From the NCBI RefSeq assembly GCF_900107395.1, contig NZ_FNPW01000016.1:1-64000 (forward strand): 64,000 bases of DNA, read 5' to 3'. Source of the stretch: Pseudomonas sp. NFIX28 (GTDB taxonomy: Bacteria; Pseudomonadota; Gammaproteobacteria; Pseudomonadales; Pseudomonadaceae). Position numbers and translations under genes: made by a program. Shown in pieces: positions 31,453 through 42,371 of the stretch (positions within the stretch are counted from its first letter, which is position 1; the number at the start of each line of letters is the position of its first letter). The notes beneath the pieces are model-generated. The model saw only the letters and a program-made list of their open reading frames with translations, made no database searches and was not told the origin of the DNA.

Positions 31453-34400
31453 TCAGAAGCCGAGGGTGAAACTGAGGGTCATCGCATGGTCGCGGTTGTC
31501 GTGGGACAGCTGGCCCGAATAGCCGATACCCAGCTTGCCGGCGGGGCTGATCTGGTAGTCCAGGCCAACCTCGACCAGCGCGCTGTCCTTGGCGATCGGT
31601 ACGCCCTGGGTGGTGAACGAACCGCCGCCTTCGATGAAAGTCATGTCGGCGTCGGGCTGGGTATCGCCGTAGGCATGGCGCCAGCCCAGGGCGGCACGCG
31701 GTGTGATCTGCGAGCCGTTGCCCAGGGTGATGCGCTTGCCGGCCCGCAGGCCCACCGTGGAGAAGGTGATGTCCTGGCTCGAGTCGGCGCTCAAGCGCGC
31801 GGCCCCGCCTTTTTCGCGGCCGGTATCGCTGTCGTAGTTGACGTAGGCCAGGCCGACGAACGGCTCCAGCGCCACGCCTGCCGCCTCCAGGGCATAACCG
31901 ACCTCACCGAACACCTGGGCACTGCGCGCGTCGTAGTTGGCTTTCAGGCGATCGTTGTAGCTGCCGACGCTGACGTTGCGCTTGGTGCTGATCCGGTGCC
32001 AGCTGTAGGCCGCGCCCAGGCGCACCGCCAGGGCGTCATGCTGGGAGTTGAGGTACATCGCCAGGTGGGTGCTGTTGATCGTGGCGTCGGACTGGCGCCG
32101 TTGCGCGTCGATGTCGCTGTGGGTGTAGCCGGCCGCAACCCCGCCGCGCCACTGATCGCCAAGCTGGCGGTCGGTGCCGAGCATGAAGCCGGACAGGTTG
32201 CGATCCAGGCTGGCGGTGTTGCTGTCGCCTTCCATGTCGCCCCAGGAGCCGAGCACCCGCAGCCAGCCGACCATTTCGTCCTGGTCCTGGCACCCTTCAC
32301 GGCTCAGGCGGTTTTCCCCGGGTGCCAGGGTGCGCCGCAGCTCATCCTCCTCGGTACCGCAGCCCGGCTGGCGCATGCGGTCGTTGAGCGCATCGCGCAC
32401 ATGGCGCGAATCCTCGAGCAGCGAACTGGCGGTACTGGCGTGGATCTCACCCGACAGGCTGTCGAAAGCGGCACGGGCCGAGGCGCGATCCAGATTGACG
32501 ACCTGGTCGCTGAGCACATCGCCGGCCGAACCTTCGGCGCCGGTGTAACTCTCCAGCGCCCTGGCGACACCCCGCTGGTTGGGGGTGGCCGCCACTTCGG
32601 CGAAGGTGGTCTGGTTGCGGCTGACCGCCAGGCCGACCTGGTTGGGCCCATACACCAGCGAGGTGTCGAGGAAGGCCAGGGACGGCAGGCTGGTGCTGCT
32701 GAACGTACCGTTGACGCCACCGCCGGCGGTGATCAGCGAGTAGACAGTGTTGCCGGTGTAAGGCGCCAGTGAGCGCACTTGCAGGCCACCGCCGAGGCTG
32801 GCGGTCCCGCCCACGGCCAGCACGGTGCTGGTTGGCGATGTCACGGTCAGGTCCAGCACACCGTCCGCGGCGTTGCTGAAGTTGCCCGCCACGCTCAAGG
32901 TGCCGGCGGCGCCGCCAGACTGGGTCAGGCCGTGGTTGTCCAGCGAACCGACGCTGCCGTTGCCGCTCAGCGCGGCGCCGTTGGCCACCGTGACTTGCCC
33001 GGCCAGCACGCTCGGGGTGCTGCGATCGCCGACCTGCAATTCGCCCTGCTCGACCGCGACGGTGCCGCTGAACGGCTGGTTGCCGGTCAGCAGCAACAGG
33101 CCGCTGCCCTGCTTGACCAGGCTGCCAGTGCCGCTGAGCACGCCGTTGAAACGCCCGGCGCGGTTCTGGCTGAACAGCAGGCGCGCATTGTTGAGGATGC
33201 GGCCTTGCAGGCTGGTGGTGTTACCGGCCAGGGTGCCGCCGCTGACAGTGGTGCCGCCGGTGTAGGTGTTGGCGCCGGTCAGCAGCAAGGTGCCGGCGTC
33301 GAGCTTGTTGATTCCGCCAGTGCCCACCAGCGGCGCATCGATCTGCGCGGTTACGTCGGCGTTGACCCGCACCGCGGCCAGGGTGCCATCGGCGGCATTG
33401 GTCGGGCTCAGGCTGCCGCCCTCCCCGGCGACCAGGCTGTAGCCAGGGTCGAGGAACTGCAGGCCGGTGAAGCCCTGGTTGCCGACCACGGTAACCGTAC
33501 CGCCCTGCCCGCCGAATACGGCGAACTGGTTGTTGGTGCCCAGGCTCTGGGTACCGTTCGGGTCGGTCCAGTTGGTGCCCGGCCCCCAGGTGCCGCTGCC
33601 GCCGGTAATGGTGCCGTCGGCATTGGTCTTGCCGCCGTTCCAGAACTGCACCTCGCCCGGCGTGCCCTGCACCAGCAGGTTCACCTGATTGGCCAGCGCG
33701 GTCTGCAGCGTCAGGCTCGCAGGCAGCACGCCGGTCGGCAGCGTGCCGTAGACCAGGCCGTTGTCGGTCAGGCTGCCGCCGTAGCGGAACAGCTGGTAGA
33801 TGCCGACACCGAACCCGCCACCGTTGGTGACGTTGAGGGTGCCGTCGAGGGTCAGATTGCCGGCCACGTCGACCACCGTGGTCGAGCTGCTGGCCTGGCC
33901 CAGGGTGAAGTCCAGCGTGCTTCCCGAAGCCAGGCTCAAGGCGCCCACCGACAGCGGTGTGGCAGCCCCGCCGGCGCTCAGGGTGGCACCGCTGGCCAGT
34001 TGCAGGCTGCCAGCGATTTCGCCGCTGCCGCCCACGGTCGCGCCGGCGGCGACATCCACCGTGGCACTGTTCAAGGTCCCGTCGACCCACAGCGAGCCGG
34101 CTTGCACGCTGGTGGCGCCGGTGAAGCTGTTGGTGCCGCTGAGCAACAGTTCGCCGCTGCCGGTTTTGCTCAGGGTGCCGCTACCGCTGAGGTTGCCGCT
34201 GTAGGTGCCGTCGCTGTTCTGCGCGAAGGTCAGCGCCGCATTGTTGAGGATTGCGCCGGTCAGGCTTGAGGTATCGCCGGTGGTGCTGCCGCTGTTGAGG
34301 GTCGTGCCGCCGGTGTAGCTGTTGGCGCCGCTGAGCAACAAGGCGCCGCTACCATTCTTGACCAGGCTGCCGCTGCCGCCGATGGCGCCGCTGAGGCTGG

Positions 34401-37400
34401 TGTCCTGGGTACCGGCCAGGGTCAGCTGGGCGCCCAGGTTGATGGCATTGGCCAGTTGCAATGCAGCGCTGCTGTCGAGCTGGGCGTTGCCGCCGACGCT
34501 CAAGGCACCGCTGCCGATGGCCGTGTTGCTGCCCAGGCTCAGTTCGCCGCCGTTGAGCTGGGTACCGCCCTGGTAGCTATTGCTGCCATCGAGGGTCAGG
34601 TTCGCCGCGCCGTTCTTGATCAGGCTGCCGCTGCCGCTGACCACGCCACCCAGGGTCAGGTCGTTGGAGCCGGCGAGCGTCAACCCGCCGTTGAGGACCA
34701 CGGCGTTGCCCAGGCTGACCGCGGTATTGCTGTCCAGGCTGGTACCGTTGGCCGCGGTCAATGCCCCGCTGCCCAGGGCGCTGTCGCTGCCCACCACCAG
34801 GCTGCCGCCGTTGAGTGCGGTACCGCCGGTGTAGCCATTGCTGCCGTTGAGCACCAGGGTGCCGCTGTCGAGCTTGGCCAGGGTACCGGCGTCGTTGATG
34901 TCCACGTCGAGGGTGGCGGTGACGTTCGGGTCGACGCGGATCGCCGTGGTGCCGGTGGCGCCGTTGACCGCGTTCAGCGCGCCGGCGCTGCCATCGATCA
35001 GGTGGTAGCCATCGGTGACGAACTGCATGCCGGTGATGCTTTGCGTGCCGTTGAGCGCAACGTTGCCGGCCGCACCCTGGAACACCGCGAAGCTGTTGCC
35101 CCAGCTCTGATTGAGGGTGCCGTCGACGTTGGTCCAGTTGCTGGTGCCGCTGGCCCAGGTGCCGTTGCCGCCGTCGATGGCGCCGTTGCCGGTGAGCTGG
35201 CCGCCGTCCCAGAACTGCACTGTGGTGTTGGGCGCGGTCACCAGCAGGTTGACCTGGCTGCCCACAGCGGTCTGCACCTGCAGGTCGCCCGGCACCACGC
35301 TGCCCGGTACGCTGCCGACCGCCAGGCCGTTGTCGGTCAGGCTGCCGGTGTAGTTGATCAGGCGATACACGCCGCTGCCGAAGCCGCCGATATCGCTGAC
35401 ATTGAGCGTGCCGTCGAGGGTCAGGTTGCCGCCGACGTTGAGCAGCGAAGTGCCGCCACCCACCACTGGCGTGCCCAGGCCGACATCCAGGTTGGCGTTC
35501 GGCGCCAGTACCAGCGACCCCACCGTCAGGGTGCTGCCACTGCTCAGGCTCAGGTGGCCGCCGTCGGCGACCGTTACCGCACCGCCCAGGCTGCCGGTGC
35601 CGGCCAGGGTGGCGGTGTTGTTGACCGTCACATTGGCGCTGGCCAGGGAACCGCTGACGTTCAGGGTGCCGGCATTGACGCTGGTATCGCCGGTCAGGCT
35701 GTTGCTGCCGTCCAGGGTCAGGGTGCCGCTGCCGACTTTGCTCAGCAGGCCGCTGCCGCTCAGGCTGCCGCTGAAGGTGCTGCTCAGGTTACTGCCGCCG
35801 ATGCTCAGGGTGCTGGCCCCGCCCACCTGCGCCGTGCCACTGCCGGTCAGGCTGGCGAGGCTGGCCGAGCCGCCCAGGTTGAGCTGGGTACCGCTGGCCA
35901 GGTTGACCCCGGCGTCGCTGCCCAGCGCCGAACCGCCCAGGGTGCTCAGGCTGCCGCCGACGACGTTGAATTGGCCACTGAAGGTATTGCTGCCGCTGAG
36001 GAGCAGGTCGGCCGCGCCGTTCTTGGTCAGGGTGCCGCTGCCGGCCAGGGTGCCGGCCAGGGTCAGGTCGTTGCTGCCCGCCACGCTGAGCGCGGCATTG
36101 AGGTTGAGGTCGTTGGCCAGCGTCAGCGGTGCGGTGCTGTCCAGCGTCGCACTGCCCGCCACCGTCAAGGCGCCGCTGCCCAGGGCCGTAGCGCTGCCCA
36201 GGGTCAGGCTGCCGGCATCCAGGGTGGTGCCGCCCTGGTAGGTGTTAATACCGTTGAGGGTCAGGTTGGCCGTGCCGGTCTTGCTCAATTCCCCGGTACC
36301 GCTGATTACCCCGTCCAGGGTCAGGGCCTGGCTGCCACCCACCGTCAGGTCGGCGTTCAACGCCAGGTTGTTGCCCAGGGTCAGGCCGGTATTGCTGTCC
36401 AGGGTGGCGGCCCCAGCCACCGTCAGGTTGCCCAGGCCCAAGGCCGCGGCATTGCCCAGGGTCAGGGTCCCGGCATTGAGGGTGGTGCCGCCGAGGAAAC
36501 CGTTGGCGCCGTCGAGGGTCAGGTTGGCGCTGCCGTCCTTGCTCAGGCTGCCGGCACCGTTGATCGGCCCGGCGAGGGTCAGGTCGGCGCTGCCGCCGAT
36601 CTCCAGGTTGCCGGCCAGGTTCACGGCGTTACCGATGCTGACCGCGCTGCTGGCATCCAGGGTGGTGCCGGCAGCGGCGTTCAGCGCGCCACTGCCCAGC
36701 GCCGTGTTGGACGCCAGGATCAGCCCGCCGGCATTCAAGGCGGTCGGGCCCAGGTAGCTGTTATTGCCGCCCAGGGTCAGGTCGGCTGCACCGTTCTTGA
36801 TCAGGCCACCAGTGCCGCCGATGGCGCCGTTGAGGGCCAGGTCATTGCTGCCGGCCACCGTCAGGTTGCCGTTGAGGGTGAGCGCGTTGTTCAGGCTGAC
36901 CGCAGTGTTGCTGTCCAGGGTGGTGCCGGCGGCGACAGTCAGTTGGCCGCTGCCCAGCGCCGAGTCGTTGCCGACCACCAGGGTGCCGCCATTGAGCGAA
37001 GTGCCACCGCTGTAGGTGTTGGTGCCGTTGAGCACCAGCGTGCCGGCGTCAAGCTTGGCCAGGGTGCCACTGCCGTTGATGTCCACGCCGATAGTCGCGG
37101 TGACACCCGGATCGACCCGCAATGCGGTGTTGCCACCGGTGCCGTTGACCGCGGTCAGCGTACCGGCGGTGCCCGCCACCAGGTTGTAGCCGTCAGCGGT
37201 GAATTGCAGGCCGGTGAAGGTCTGGGCACCGTCGACAATGACGGTGCCCGCGGTGCCCTGGAAGATCCCGAAATCGCCAGCCCAGGCCTGGTTGAGCACG
37301 CCGTCGGACGATGTCCAGTTGCTGCCGGCGCTGCTCCAGGTACCGCTGCCGCCGTCGACGCTGCCGTTGGCAATGGTCTGGCTGCCGTCCCAGAAACGGA

Positions 37401-40400
37401 TGTTGACGTTCGGCGCGGCCACCAGCACGTTGATCTGGTTGCCCACCGAGGTCTGCACCTGCAGGTCGCCGAGGCTGAACCCCGCGGGAACGCTGTTGAT
37501 GTCCAGCCCGAGGTCGACCAGGCTGCCGGTGTAGTCGATCAAGCGGTACACGCCCACGCCGAAGCCGCCGGCGTCGGTGACGTTCAATTTGCCGTCGAGG
37601 GTCAGGTTGCCGCCGACATTGAGCAGCGAGGTGGTGGACGGCGCGCCGAGGCTGGCGTCGAGGTTGGCGTTGCTGCCCAGCACCAGCGAACCTGCCGACA
37701 GCGTGCTGCCCGAACTCAGGGCCAGGTGAGCGCCATCGGCGACATTCAGCGCGCCCAGCAACGAGCCGCTGCCGGTCAGGGTTGCGCCGCTGGCGACGCT
37801 GACGTTGGCGCTGCCCAGCGAGCCGCTGACATCCAGGGTGCCGCCGTTGATGAGGGTGTCGCCGGTAATGCCGTTGACGCCGGTGAGGCCAAGGGTGCCG
37901 CTGCCGACCTTGGTCAGGCTGCCGCTGCCGCCCAGGCTGCCGTCGAAGGTGCTGCTGGAACTGACACCACCGACGCTCAGGGTAGCGCCCGCACCAACCT
38001 GTACCGCACCACTGCCGGTCAGGCTCGCCAGGCTGTCGTCGGCCCCCAGGTTGAGACTGGCCCCGGCGCTGATAGTGGCGCCCGAGGTATTGCCCAGGGC
38101 GCCAGTGCTCAGGGTGCTGACGCTACCGGCATTGATGTCCAGGGTGCCGGTGAAGGTGTTGTTGCCCGACAGGCTCAGGTCGCCCAGGCCGTTCTTGATC
38201 AGCGCCCCGCCGCCGCTGACGACGCCGCCCAGGGTCAGGTTGTTGCTGCCGGCGAGGCTCAGGTCGGCGTTGAGCGCAATGTCGTTGCCCAGGGTCATGA
38301 CCGCGCTGGTGTCCAGGGTGGCCGCGCCATCCACGCTCAAGCCGCCGCTGCCCAATGCCGTGGCGGTGCCCAGGGTCAGGGTGCCGGCATTCAGGCTGGT
38401 GCCACCGGCGTAGACGTTGGCTCCGTTGAGTTCCAGCTCGCCCGTGCCGTTCTTGACCAGTGCGCCGGTGCCGCTGACCACGCCGTCCAGGGTCAGCGCA
38501 TTGCTGCCGCCGAGGGTCAGGTTGGCATTGAGCGCCACGTCATTGTTCAGGGTCACGGCGGTGTTGCTGTCCAGGGTCGCCGCGCCGCCGACGGTCAATG
38601 CACCGAGCCCCAGCGCCGCATCGGCGCCAACGGTCAAGGTGCCGGCATTCAAGGTAGTGCCGCCAAGGAAGCCATTGCTGCCGTTGAGCACCAGGTTGGC
38701 GCTGCCGTCCTTGACCAGGCTGCCGGCGCCGTTGATGACACCGGAAAGTGTCAGGTCGGCGCTGCCGCCGATGTTCAAGGCCCCCGCCAGGTTCACCTGG
38801 TTGCCCAGGGTGACGGCGGTATTGGCGTCCAGGGTGGTGCCCGCGGCCGCGTTCAACACACCGCTGCCCAGGGCCGCGTCGGCGCCGACGATCAGCGTGC
38901 CGGCGTTGAGCGTGGTATTGCCCAGATAGCCATTGCTGCCATTGAGGGTCAGGTCGGCCGTGCCGTTCTTGACCAGCCCGCCCACACCAGTGATGACCCC
39001 GCCCAGGGTCAGGTCCTGGCTGCCGCCCAGGGTCAGGTCGCCACCCAGGTTGATGGCATTGCCCAGGGTGACCGCGGTACTGGCATCGAGCAGGGTGCCG
39101 GCGGCGGTATTCAATGCTCCGGTGCCCAGGGCGGTATTGCTGCCGACGATCAGCGAACCGGCGTTCAGCGCGGTCGTGCCCTGGTAACTGTTGTTGCCGC
39201 TGAGGGTCAGGCTCGAACTGCCGGTCTTGATCAGCCCGCTGGTGCCGTCGATGACTCCAGCCAGGATCAGCGGGTTGCTGGCGTCCACGGTCAGGTTGGC
39301 ATCGAGATGCAGCCCATTGTTCAGGGTCAGCGCGCCGCTGCCGCTCAAGATAGCGGCGCCGGCCACGGTCAGGTCGCCGCTGCCCAATGCCGCGCCGTTG
39401 CCCAGGATCAGCCCCCCGGCATTCAGGGTGGTGCCGCCCTGGTAGGTGTTGGCGCCGTTGAGCGTGAGGCTGGCCGCGCCATTTTTGATCAACCCGCTGG
39501 TGCCGCTGACCAGGCCATCGAGGGCCAGGGCGTTGCTGCCGGCCAGGGTCAGGTCGGCGTTGAGCGTGACATCGTTGGCCAGGCTGATGCTGGCGGTATT
39601 GTCGAGCGTCGCCGCGCCGCCCACGGTCAGCGCGCCGCTGCCCAGCGCATCGGCGTTGCCCAGGGTCAGGGTGCCGCCATTGAGGACAGTGCCGGCAAGA
39701 AAGGTGTTGGCGCCATTGAGGATCAGGTTGGCGGCGCCATCCTTGGTCAGGCCGCCGCTGCCGCCGATTACGCCGTCCAGGGTCAGGTCGGCGCTGCCGC
39801 CCAGGCTCAGGTTGCCGGTGAGGTTCACGGCATTGGCCAGGGTCACCGCGGTATTGGTATCCAGGGTAGTGCCGCCGGCGGTGTTCAGGGCGCCGAGGCC
39901 CAGCGCCGTATTCGAACCGAGAATCAGCGAGCCGCTGTTGAGAGCGGTATCGCCCAGGTAGCCGTTGACGCCATTGAGGGTCAGAGCCGCGCCCCCGTCC
40001 TTGATCAACCCGCCAGTGCCATTGATCACCCCGTCCAGGGTCAGGTCCTGGCTGCCGCCCAGGGTCAGGTCGCCGCCAAGGTTGATGGCATTGCCCAGGC
40101 TCACGGCCGCAGTGGCGTCCAGGGTGGTGCCCGCGCTGGCGTTGAGGGTGCCGGTGCCCAGCGCGGTGCTGGAGCCGACCAGCAGCGTGCCGCCATTGAG
40201 CGAGGTAGGGCCCGAATAGGTGTTGGCTCCGCTCAGGGTCAGGTCGGCGCTACCGTTCTTGATCAGCCCGCCAGTGCCGGCCACCACCCCGCTCAGGGTC
40301 AGGGCATTGCTGCCGAGGGTGGTCAGGTTGGCATTCAGGGTCACGGCGTTGGCCAGGTTCACTGCGGTGCTGCTGTCCAGGCTGGCGCCCGCGCTGACGG

Positions 40401-41994
40401 TCAGCCCGCCGCTGCCCAGGGCACTGTCGTTGCTCACGCTGAGGGTGCCGGCGCTCAGCGTGGTGGTGCCCGAATAGCCGCTGTTGACGCCGCTGAGCAG
40501 CAGGCTGCCGGTGCCGGCCTTGGTGATCCCGCCGCTGCCGCTGACCAGCCCCGCCAGAGTCAGGCTGCCAGCGCCGGTGGCGATCATGCTGCTGTTGAGG
40601 CTGACGAGGTTATTCAGGGTGATGGCGCCGGACGTCGACAGCGTGGCCGTGCCATCGATGCTCAGCGTGCCACTGCCAAAGGCCAGGTCGTTGCCCAGCA
40701 ATACCGAGCCGGCGCTGAGGCTGGTGTTGCCGCTGTAGGTATTGGCGCCGGCAAGGCTCAACTGGCCGACGCCGCTCTTGGTCAGGCCGCCGGTGCCGGA
40801 GATCACCCCGGCCAGGCTCATGTCGTTGCCGCCCTGCACGGTAAGGCCACCCGCGCCCAGGCTGATCAGGTTGTTCAGGGTCAGGCCGCCGGTGCTGGCC
40901 TCCAGGACCCCGCCATTGCTGGTCAGCAAGCCGCTGCCAAAGGTGGTGCTGTCATTGAATTGGGCGATGCCGCCGTTGAGGGTCGTGCTGCCGCTGACCA
41001 TGGGCCCCTGCAAGGTCCAGGTACCGCTGTTGAGCGTGAGGTTGTTGAAGTTGATGTAGTTGTCGCTCGACACCGTGCCGCTGCCGGCAGTGCCGCCGCC
41101 GGGGCCAATGGTGTTCTGCAGGATCAGGGTGTTGATACCGCCCGCACCGCCGTCGACCTTGCCGGTAGGCGCGAAGGTCAGGTTGATGCCTGGCAGGCCG
41201 CCGAGGCCAAGGCTGATGTTGATCCCGTCGCCGACGCTGACACTGGAACCGGTGACCGCGGTGAAGGTGTTGGTGCTGTTCACGCCCATCGACACCCCAC
41301 CCTGGATGGTGCCGGTGTTGATAAAGGTATTGCCGCCGCTGGAACTCTCGAAGGCGACCCGCCCTTCCAGGGTGCCGTTGTTGGTCATGTTCACTTCGGA
41401 GCCGCCGTACACCGCTACCACTGGCGTGTCCGCCAGGGTCACGCTCAGCAGCGACAGGCCCGTCGAGGTGATGGTGCCGTTGTTGACGATGGTGGTGACG
41501 CCGCCGGAACCGTTGTTGATGTTCAGCGCCGCGCCGTCCAGGCTGGTCAGGTTCAGGCCGAGCAATTGCCCGGTACCACGCATGATCCCGGTGACAGTGT
41601 TGGTGACGTTGACCACACCCGCCGCGCCGTTGCCAATGAAGGCCCCGCCGCTCAATACCGAGACCAGGCCCAGCAGCGCCGGGTCGATGATCCCGGCGTT
41701 GTTCAGGGTGATGTTGCTGCCCGTCAGGTTCAGCACCTTGCCGCCCAGGGTCGCGTTCATCTGCGCGCCGCTGTTGACATTGACCGTCAAGCCATCGGTG
41801 GCGCTGGAAAAATTGTTGAGAAACAGCGGCAGGCCCGGCACTCCGCTGCAGGTCACGACGCTGCCGACGGTGGAACAGGTGGCCATGGCCGAAGGGCTGA
41901 CCAGGCTAAGCAGCAACCCGGCAAGACCCAGGCGCACTGCCAGAGAAAGGGGGGAAAGAGGATTGACGGCATCCCTGACCTGAACCTTGTCCAC
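31453..41994 (-). CDS. Giant type V autotransporter with about 24 PATR-type repeats
   Basis: The product of about 3,513 residues has a signal peptide with an extended N-region (cleavage about residue 38). A passenger of about 3,100 residues follows. It is built from about 24 autotransporter-associated beta-strand repeats such as GGLIKNGAADLTLSGANTYS, spaced about 85 residues. Three related FW(D/N)G...TW...NW blocks near residues 1530, 2260 and 2780 divide it into modules of 12, 6, 4 and 2 repeats. The last about 275 residues form the beta-barrel, ending in aromatic LSFTLGF. The passenger should be a long surface beta-helix, probably adhesive. The start is a GTG six bases after AAGGAG; a TTG two codons earlier touches the RBS and is unlikely. 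Confidence 0.93.
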   Translation of the reverse strand: MDKVQVRDAVNPLSPLSLAVRLGLAGLLLSLVSPSAMATCSTVGSVVTCSGVPGLPLFLNNFSSATDGLTVNVNSGAQMNATLGGKVLNLTGSNITLNNAGIIDPALLGLVSVLSGGAFIGNGAAGVVNVTNTVTGIMRGTGQLLGLNLTSLDGAALNINNGSGGVTTIVNNGTITSTGLSLLSVTLADTPVVAVYGGSEVNMTNNGTLEGRVAFESSSGGNTFINTGTIQGGVSMGVNSTNTFTAVTGSSVSVGDGINISLGLGGLPGINLTFAPTGKVDGGAGGINTLILQNTIGPGGGTAGSGTVSSDNYINFNNLTLNSGTWTLQGPMVSGSTTLNGGIAQFNDSTTFGSGLLTSNGGVLEASTGGLTLNNLISLGAGGLTVQGGNDMSLAGVISGTGGLTKSGVGQLSLAGANTYSGNTSLSAGSVLLGNDLAFGSGTLSIDGTATLSTSGAITLNNLVSLNSSMIATGAGSLTLAGLVSGSGGITKAGTGSLLLSGVNSGYSGTTTLSAGTLSVSNDSALGSGGLTVSAGASLDSSTAVNLANAVTLNANLTTLGSNALTLSGVVAGTGGLIKNGSADLTLSGANTYSGPTSLNGGTLLVGSSTALGTGTLNASAGTTLDATAAVSLGNAINLGGDLTLGGSQDLTLDGVINGTGGLIKDGGAALTLNGVNGYLGDTALNSGSLILGSNTALGLGALNTAGGTTLDTNTAVTLANAVNLTGNLSLGGSADLTLDGVIGGSGGLTKDGAANLILNGANTFLAGTVLNGGTLTLGNADALGSGALTVGGAATLDNTASISLANDVTLNADLTLAGSNALALDGLVSGTSGLIKNGAASLTLNGANTYQGGTTLNAGGLILGNGAALGSGDLTVAGAAILSGSGALTLNNGLHLDANLTVDASNPLILAGVIDGTSGLIKTGSSSLTLSGNNSYQGTTALNAGSLIVGSNTALGTGALNTAAGTLLDASTAVTLGNAINLGGDLTLGGSQDLTLGGVITGVGGLVKNGTADLTLNGSNGYLGNTTLNAGTLIVGADAALGSGVLNAAAGTTLDANTAVTLGNQVNLAGALNIGGSADLTLSGVINGAGSLVKDGSANLVLNGSNGFLGGTTLNAGTLTVGADAALGLGALTVGGAATLDSNTAVTLNNDVALNANLTLGGSNALTLDGVVSGTGALVKNGTGELELNGANVYAGGTSLNAGTLTLGTATALGSGGLSVDGAATLDTSAVMTLGNDIALNADLSLAGSNNLTLGGVVSGGGALIKNGLGDLSLSGNNTFTGTLDINAGSVSTLSTGALGNTSGATISAGASLNLGADDSLASLTGSGAVQVGAGATLSVGGVSSSSTFDGSLGGSGSLTKVGSGTLGLTGVNGITGDTLINGGTLDVSGSLGSANVSVASGATLTGSGSLLGALNVADGAHLALSSGSTLSAGSLVLGSNANLDASLGAPSTTSLLNVGGNLTLDGKLNVTDAGGFGVGVYRLIDYTGSLVDLGLDINSVPAGFSLGDLQVQTSVGNQINVLVAAPNVNIRFWDGSQTIANGSVDGGSGTWSSAGSNWTSSDGVLNQAWAGDFGIFQGTAGTVIVDGAQTFTGLQFTADGYNLVAGTAGTLTAVNGTGGNTALRVDPGVTATIGVDINGSGTLAKLDAGTLVLNGTNTYSGGTSLNGGTLVVGNDSALGSGQLTVAAGTTLDSNTAVSLNNALTLNGNLTVAGSNDLALNGAIGGTGGLIKNGAADLTLGGNNSYLGPTALNAGGLILASNTALGSGALNAAAGTTLDASSAVSIGNAVNLAGNLEIGGSADLTLAGPINGAGSLSKDGSANLTLDGANGFLGGTTLNAGTLTLGNAAALGLGNLTVAGAATLDSNTGLTLGNNLALNADLTVGGSQALTLDGVISGTGELSKTGTANLTLNGINTYQGGTTLDAGSLTLGSATALGSGALTVAGSATLDSTAPLTLANDLNLNAALSVAGSNDLTLAGTLAGSGTLTKNGAADLLLSGSNTFSGQFNVVGGSLSTLGGSALGSDAGVNLASGTQLNLGGSASLASLTGSGTAQVGGASTLSIGGSNLSSTFSGSLSGSGLLSKVGSGTLTLDGSNSLTGDTSVNAGTLNVSGSLASANVTVNNTATLAGTGSLGGAVTVADGGHLSLSSGSTLTVGSLVLAPNANLDVGLGTPVVGGGTSLLNVGGNLTLDGTLNVSDIGGFGSGVYRLINYTGSLTDNGLAVGSVPGSVVPGDLQVQTAVGSQVNLLVTAPNTTVQFWDGGQLTGNGAIDGGNGTWASGTSNWTNVDGTLNQSWGNSFAVFQGAAGNVALNGTQSITGMQFVTDGYHLIDGSAGALNAVNGATGTTAIRVDPNVTATLDVDINDAGTLAKLDSGTLVLNGSNGYTGGTALNGGSLVVGSDSALGSGALTAANGTSLDSNTAVSLGNAVVLNGGLTLAGSNDLTLGGVVSGSGSLIKNGAANLTLDGSNSYQGGTQLNGGELSLGSNTAIGSGALSVGGNAQLDSSAALQLANAINLGAQLTLAGTQDTSLSGAIGGSGSLVKNGSGALLLSGANSYTGGTTLNSGSTTGDTSSLTGAILNNAALTFAQNSDGTYSGNLSGSGTLSKTGSGELLLSGTNSFTGATSVQAGSLWVDGTLNSATVDVAAGATVGGSGEIAGSLQLASGATLSAGGAATPLSVGALSLASGSTLDFTLGQASSSTTVVDVAGNLTLDGTLNVTNGGGFGVGIYQLFRYGGSLTDNGLVYGTLPTGVLPASLTLQTALANQVNLLVQGTPGEVQFWNGGKTNADGTITGGSGTWGPGTNWTDPNGTQSLGTNNQFAVFGGQGGTVTVVGNQGFTGLQFLDPGYSLVAGEGGSLSPTNAADGTLAAVRVNADVTAQIDAPLVGTGGINKLDAGTLLLTGANTYTGGTTVSGGTLAGNTTSLQGRILNNARLLFSQNRAGRFNGVLSGTGSLVKQGSGLLLLTGNQPFSGTVAVEQGELQVGDRSTPSVLAGQVTVANGAALSGNGSVGSLDNHGLTQSGGAAGTLSVAGNFSNAADGVLDLTVTSPTSTVLAVGGTASLGGGLQVRSLAPYTGNTVYSLITAGGGVNGTFSSTSLPSLAFLDTSLVYGPNQVGLAVSRNQTTFAEVAATPNQRGVARALESYTGAEGSAGDVLSDQVVNLDRASARAAFDSLSGEIHASTASSLLEDSRHVRDALNDRMRQPGCGTEEDELRRTLAPGENRLSREGCQDQDEMVGWLRVLGSWGDMEGDSNTASLDRNLSGFMLGTDRQLGDQWRGGVAAGYTHSDIDAQRRQSDATINSTHLAMYLNSQHDALAVRLGAAYSWHRISTKRNVSVGSYNDRLKANYDARSAQVFGEVGYALEAAGVALEPFVGLAYVNYDSDTGREKGGAARLSADSSQDITFSTVGLRAGKRITLGNGSQITPRAALGWRHAYGDTQPDADMTFIEGGGSFTTQGVPIAKDSALVEVGLDYQISPAGKLGIGYSGQLSHDNRDHAMTLSFTLGF

Positions 41995-42173
41995 GCTCAA
42001 CTCCTTGCTAAAGGGTCAAGCCGTTCATCCATGAATGCGCAGACTGCTCGCTCAGCAACGTCCTGAATCGACACGCACTGACTTCAAAGACCTGACCGTG
42101 GCGGAAAATGCTCCGTGCCAGAAACCTAGTCGAGCTTTGCGGGGGCAGAGACGAAAACCGGGATTAAATAGCA

Positions 42174-42202
42174 TTAATACTATGGTAAGAATTGACCGAC
42201 AA
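42174..42202 (-). promoter_or_regulatory. Candidate promoter of the autotransporter gene
   Basis: On the minus strand TTGTCG and TATTAA are 17 bases apart (each four of six matches to the sigma-70 hexamers) in an AT-rich stretch, about 180 bases before the start codon. Other AT-rich hexamers nearby are possible. Confidence 0.3.
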
Positions 42203-42371
42203 AACGCCGACAAAGACTAATAAATTGCTATTTATCAATAACTTATAAAAACAATTCTTTATCAGCGTTGACACTTCCCCTCATAAAGACGCCAGCGCCC
42301 TGCCATTCAGCGCTTTGCGAATTATCTGACCATTTCGCCGCCATTTTCTGACTTTTTTCAATGCAACGGGC

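Noticed and set aside
34456..42066. An open frame of more than 2,500 codons on the plus strand, antisense to the autotransporter
   Set aside because: Its sequence is the low-complexity Ala/Gln/Val-rich mirror of the repeat gene; there is no RBS-backed start or domain, and the minus strand has a signal peptide, repeats and a barrel.
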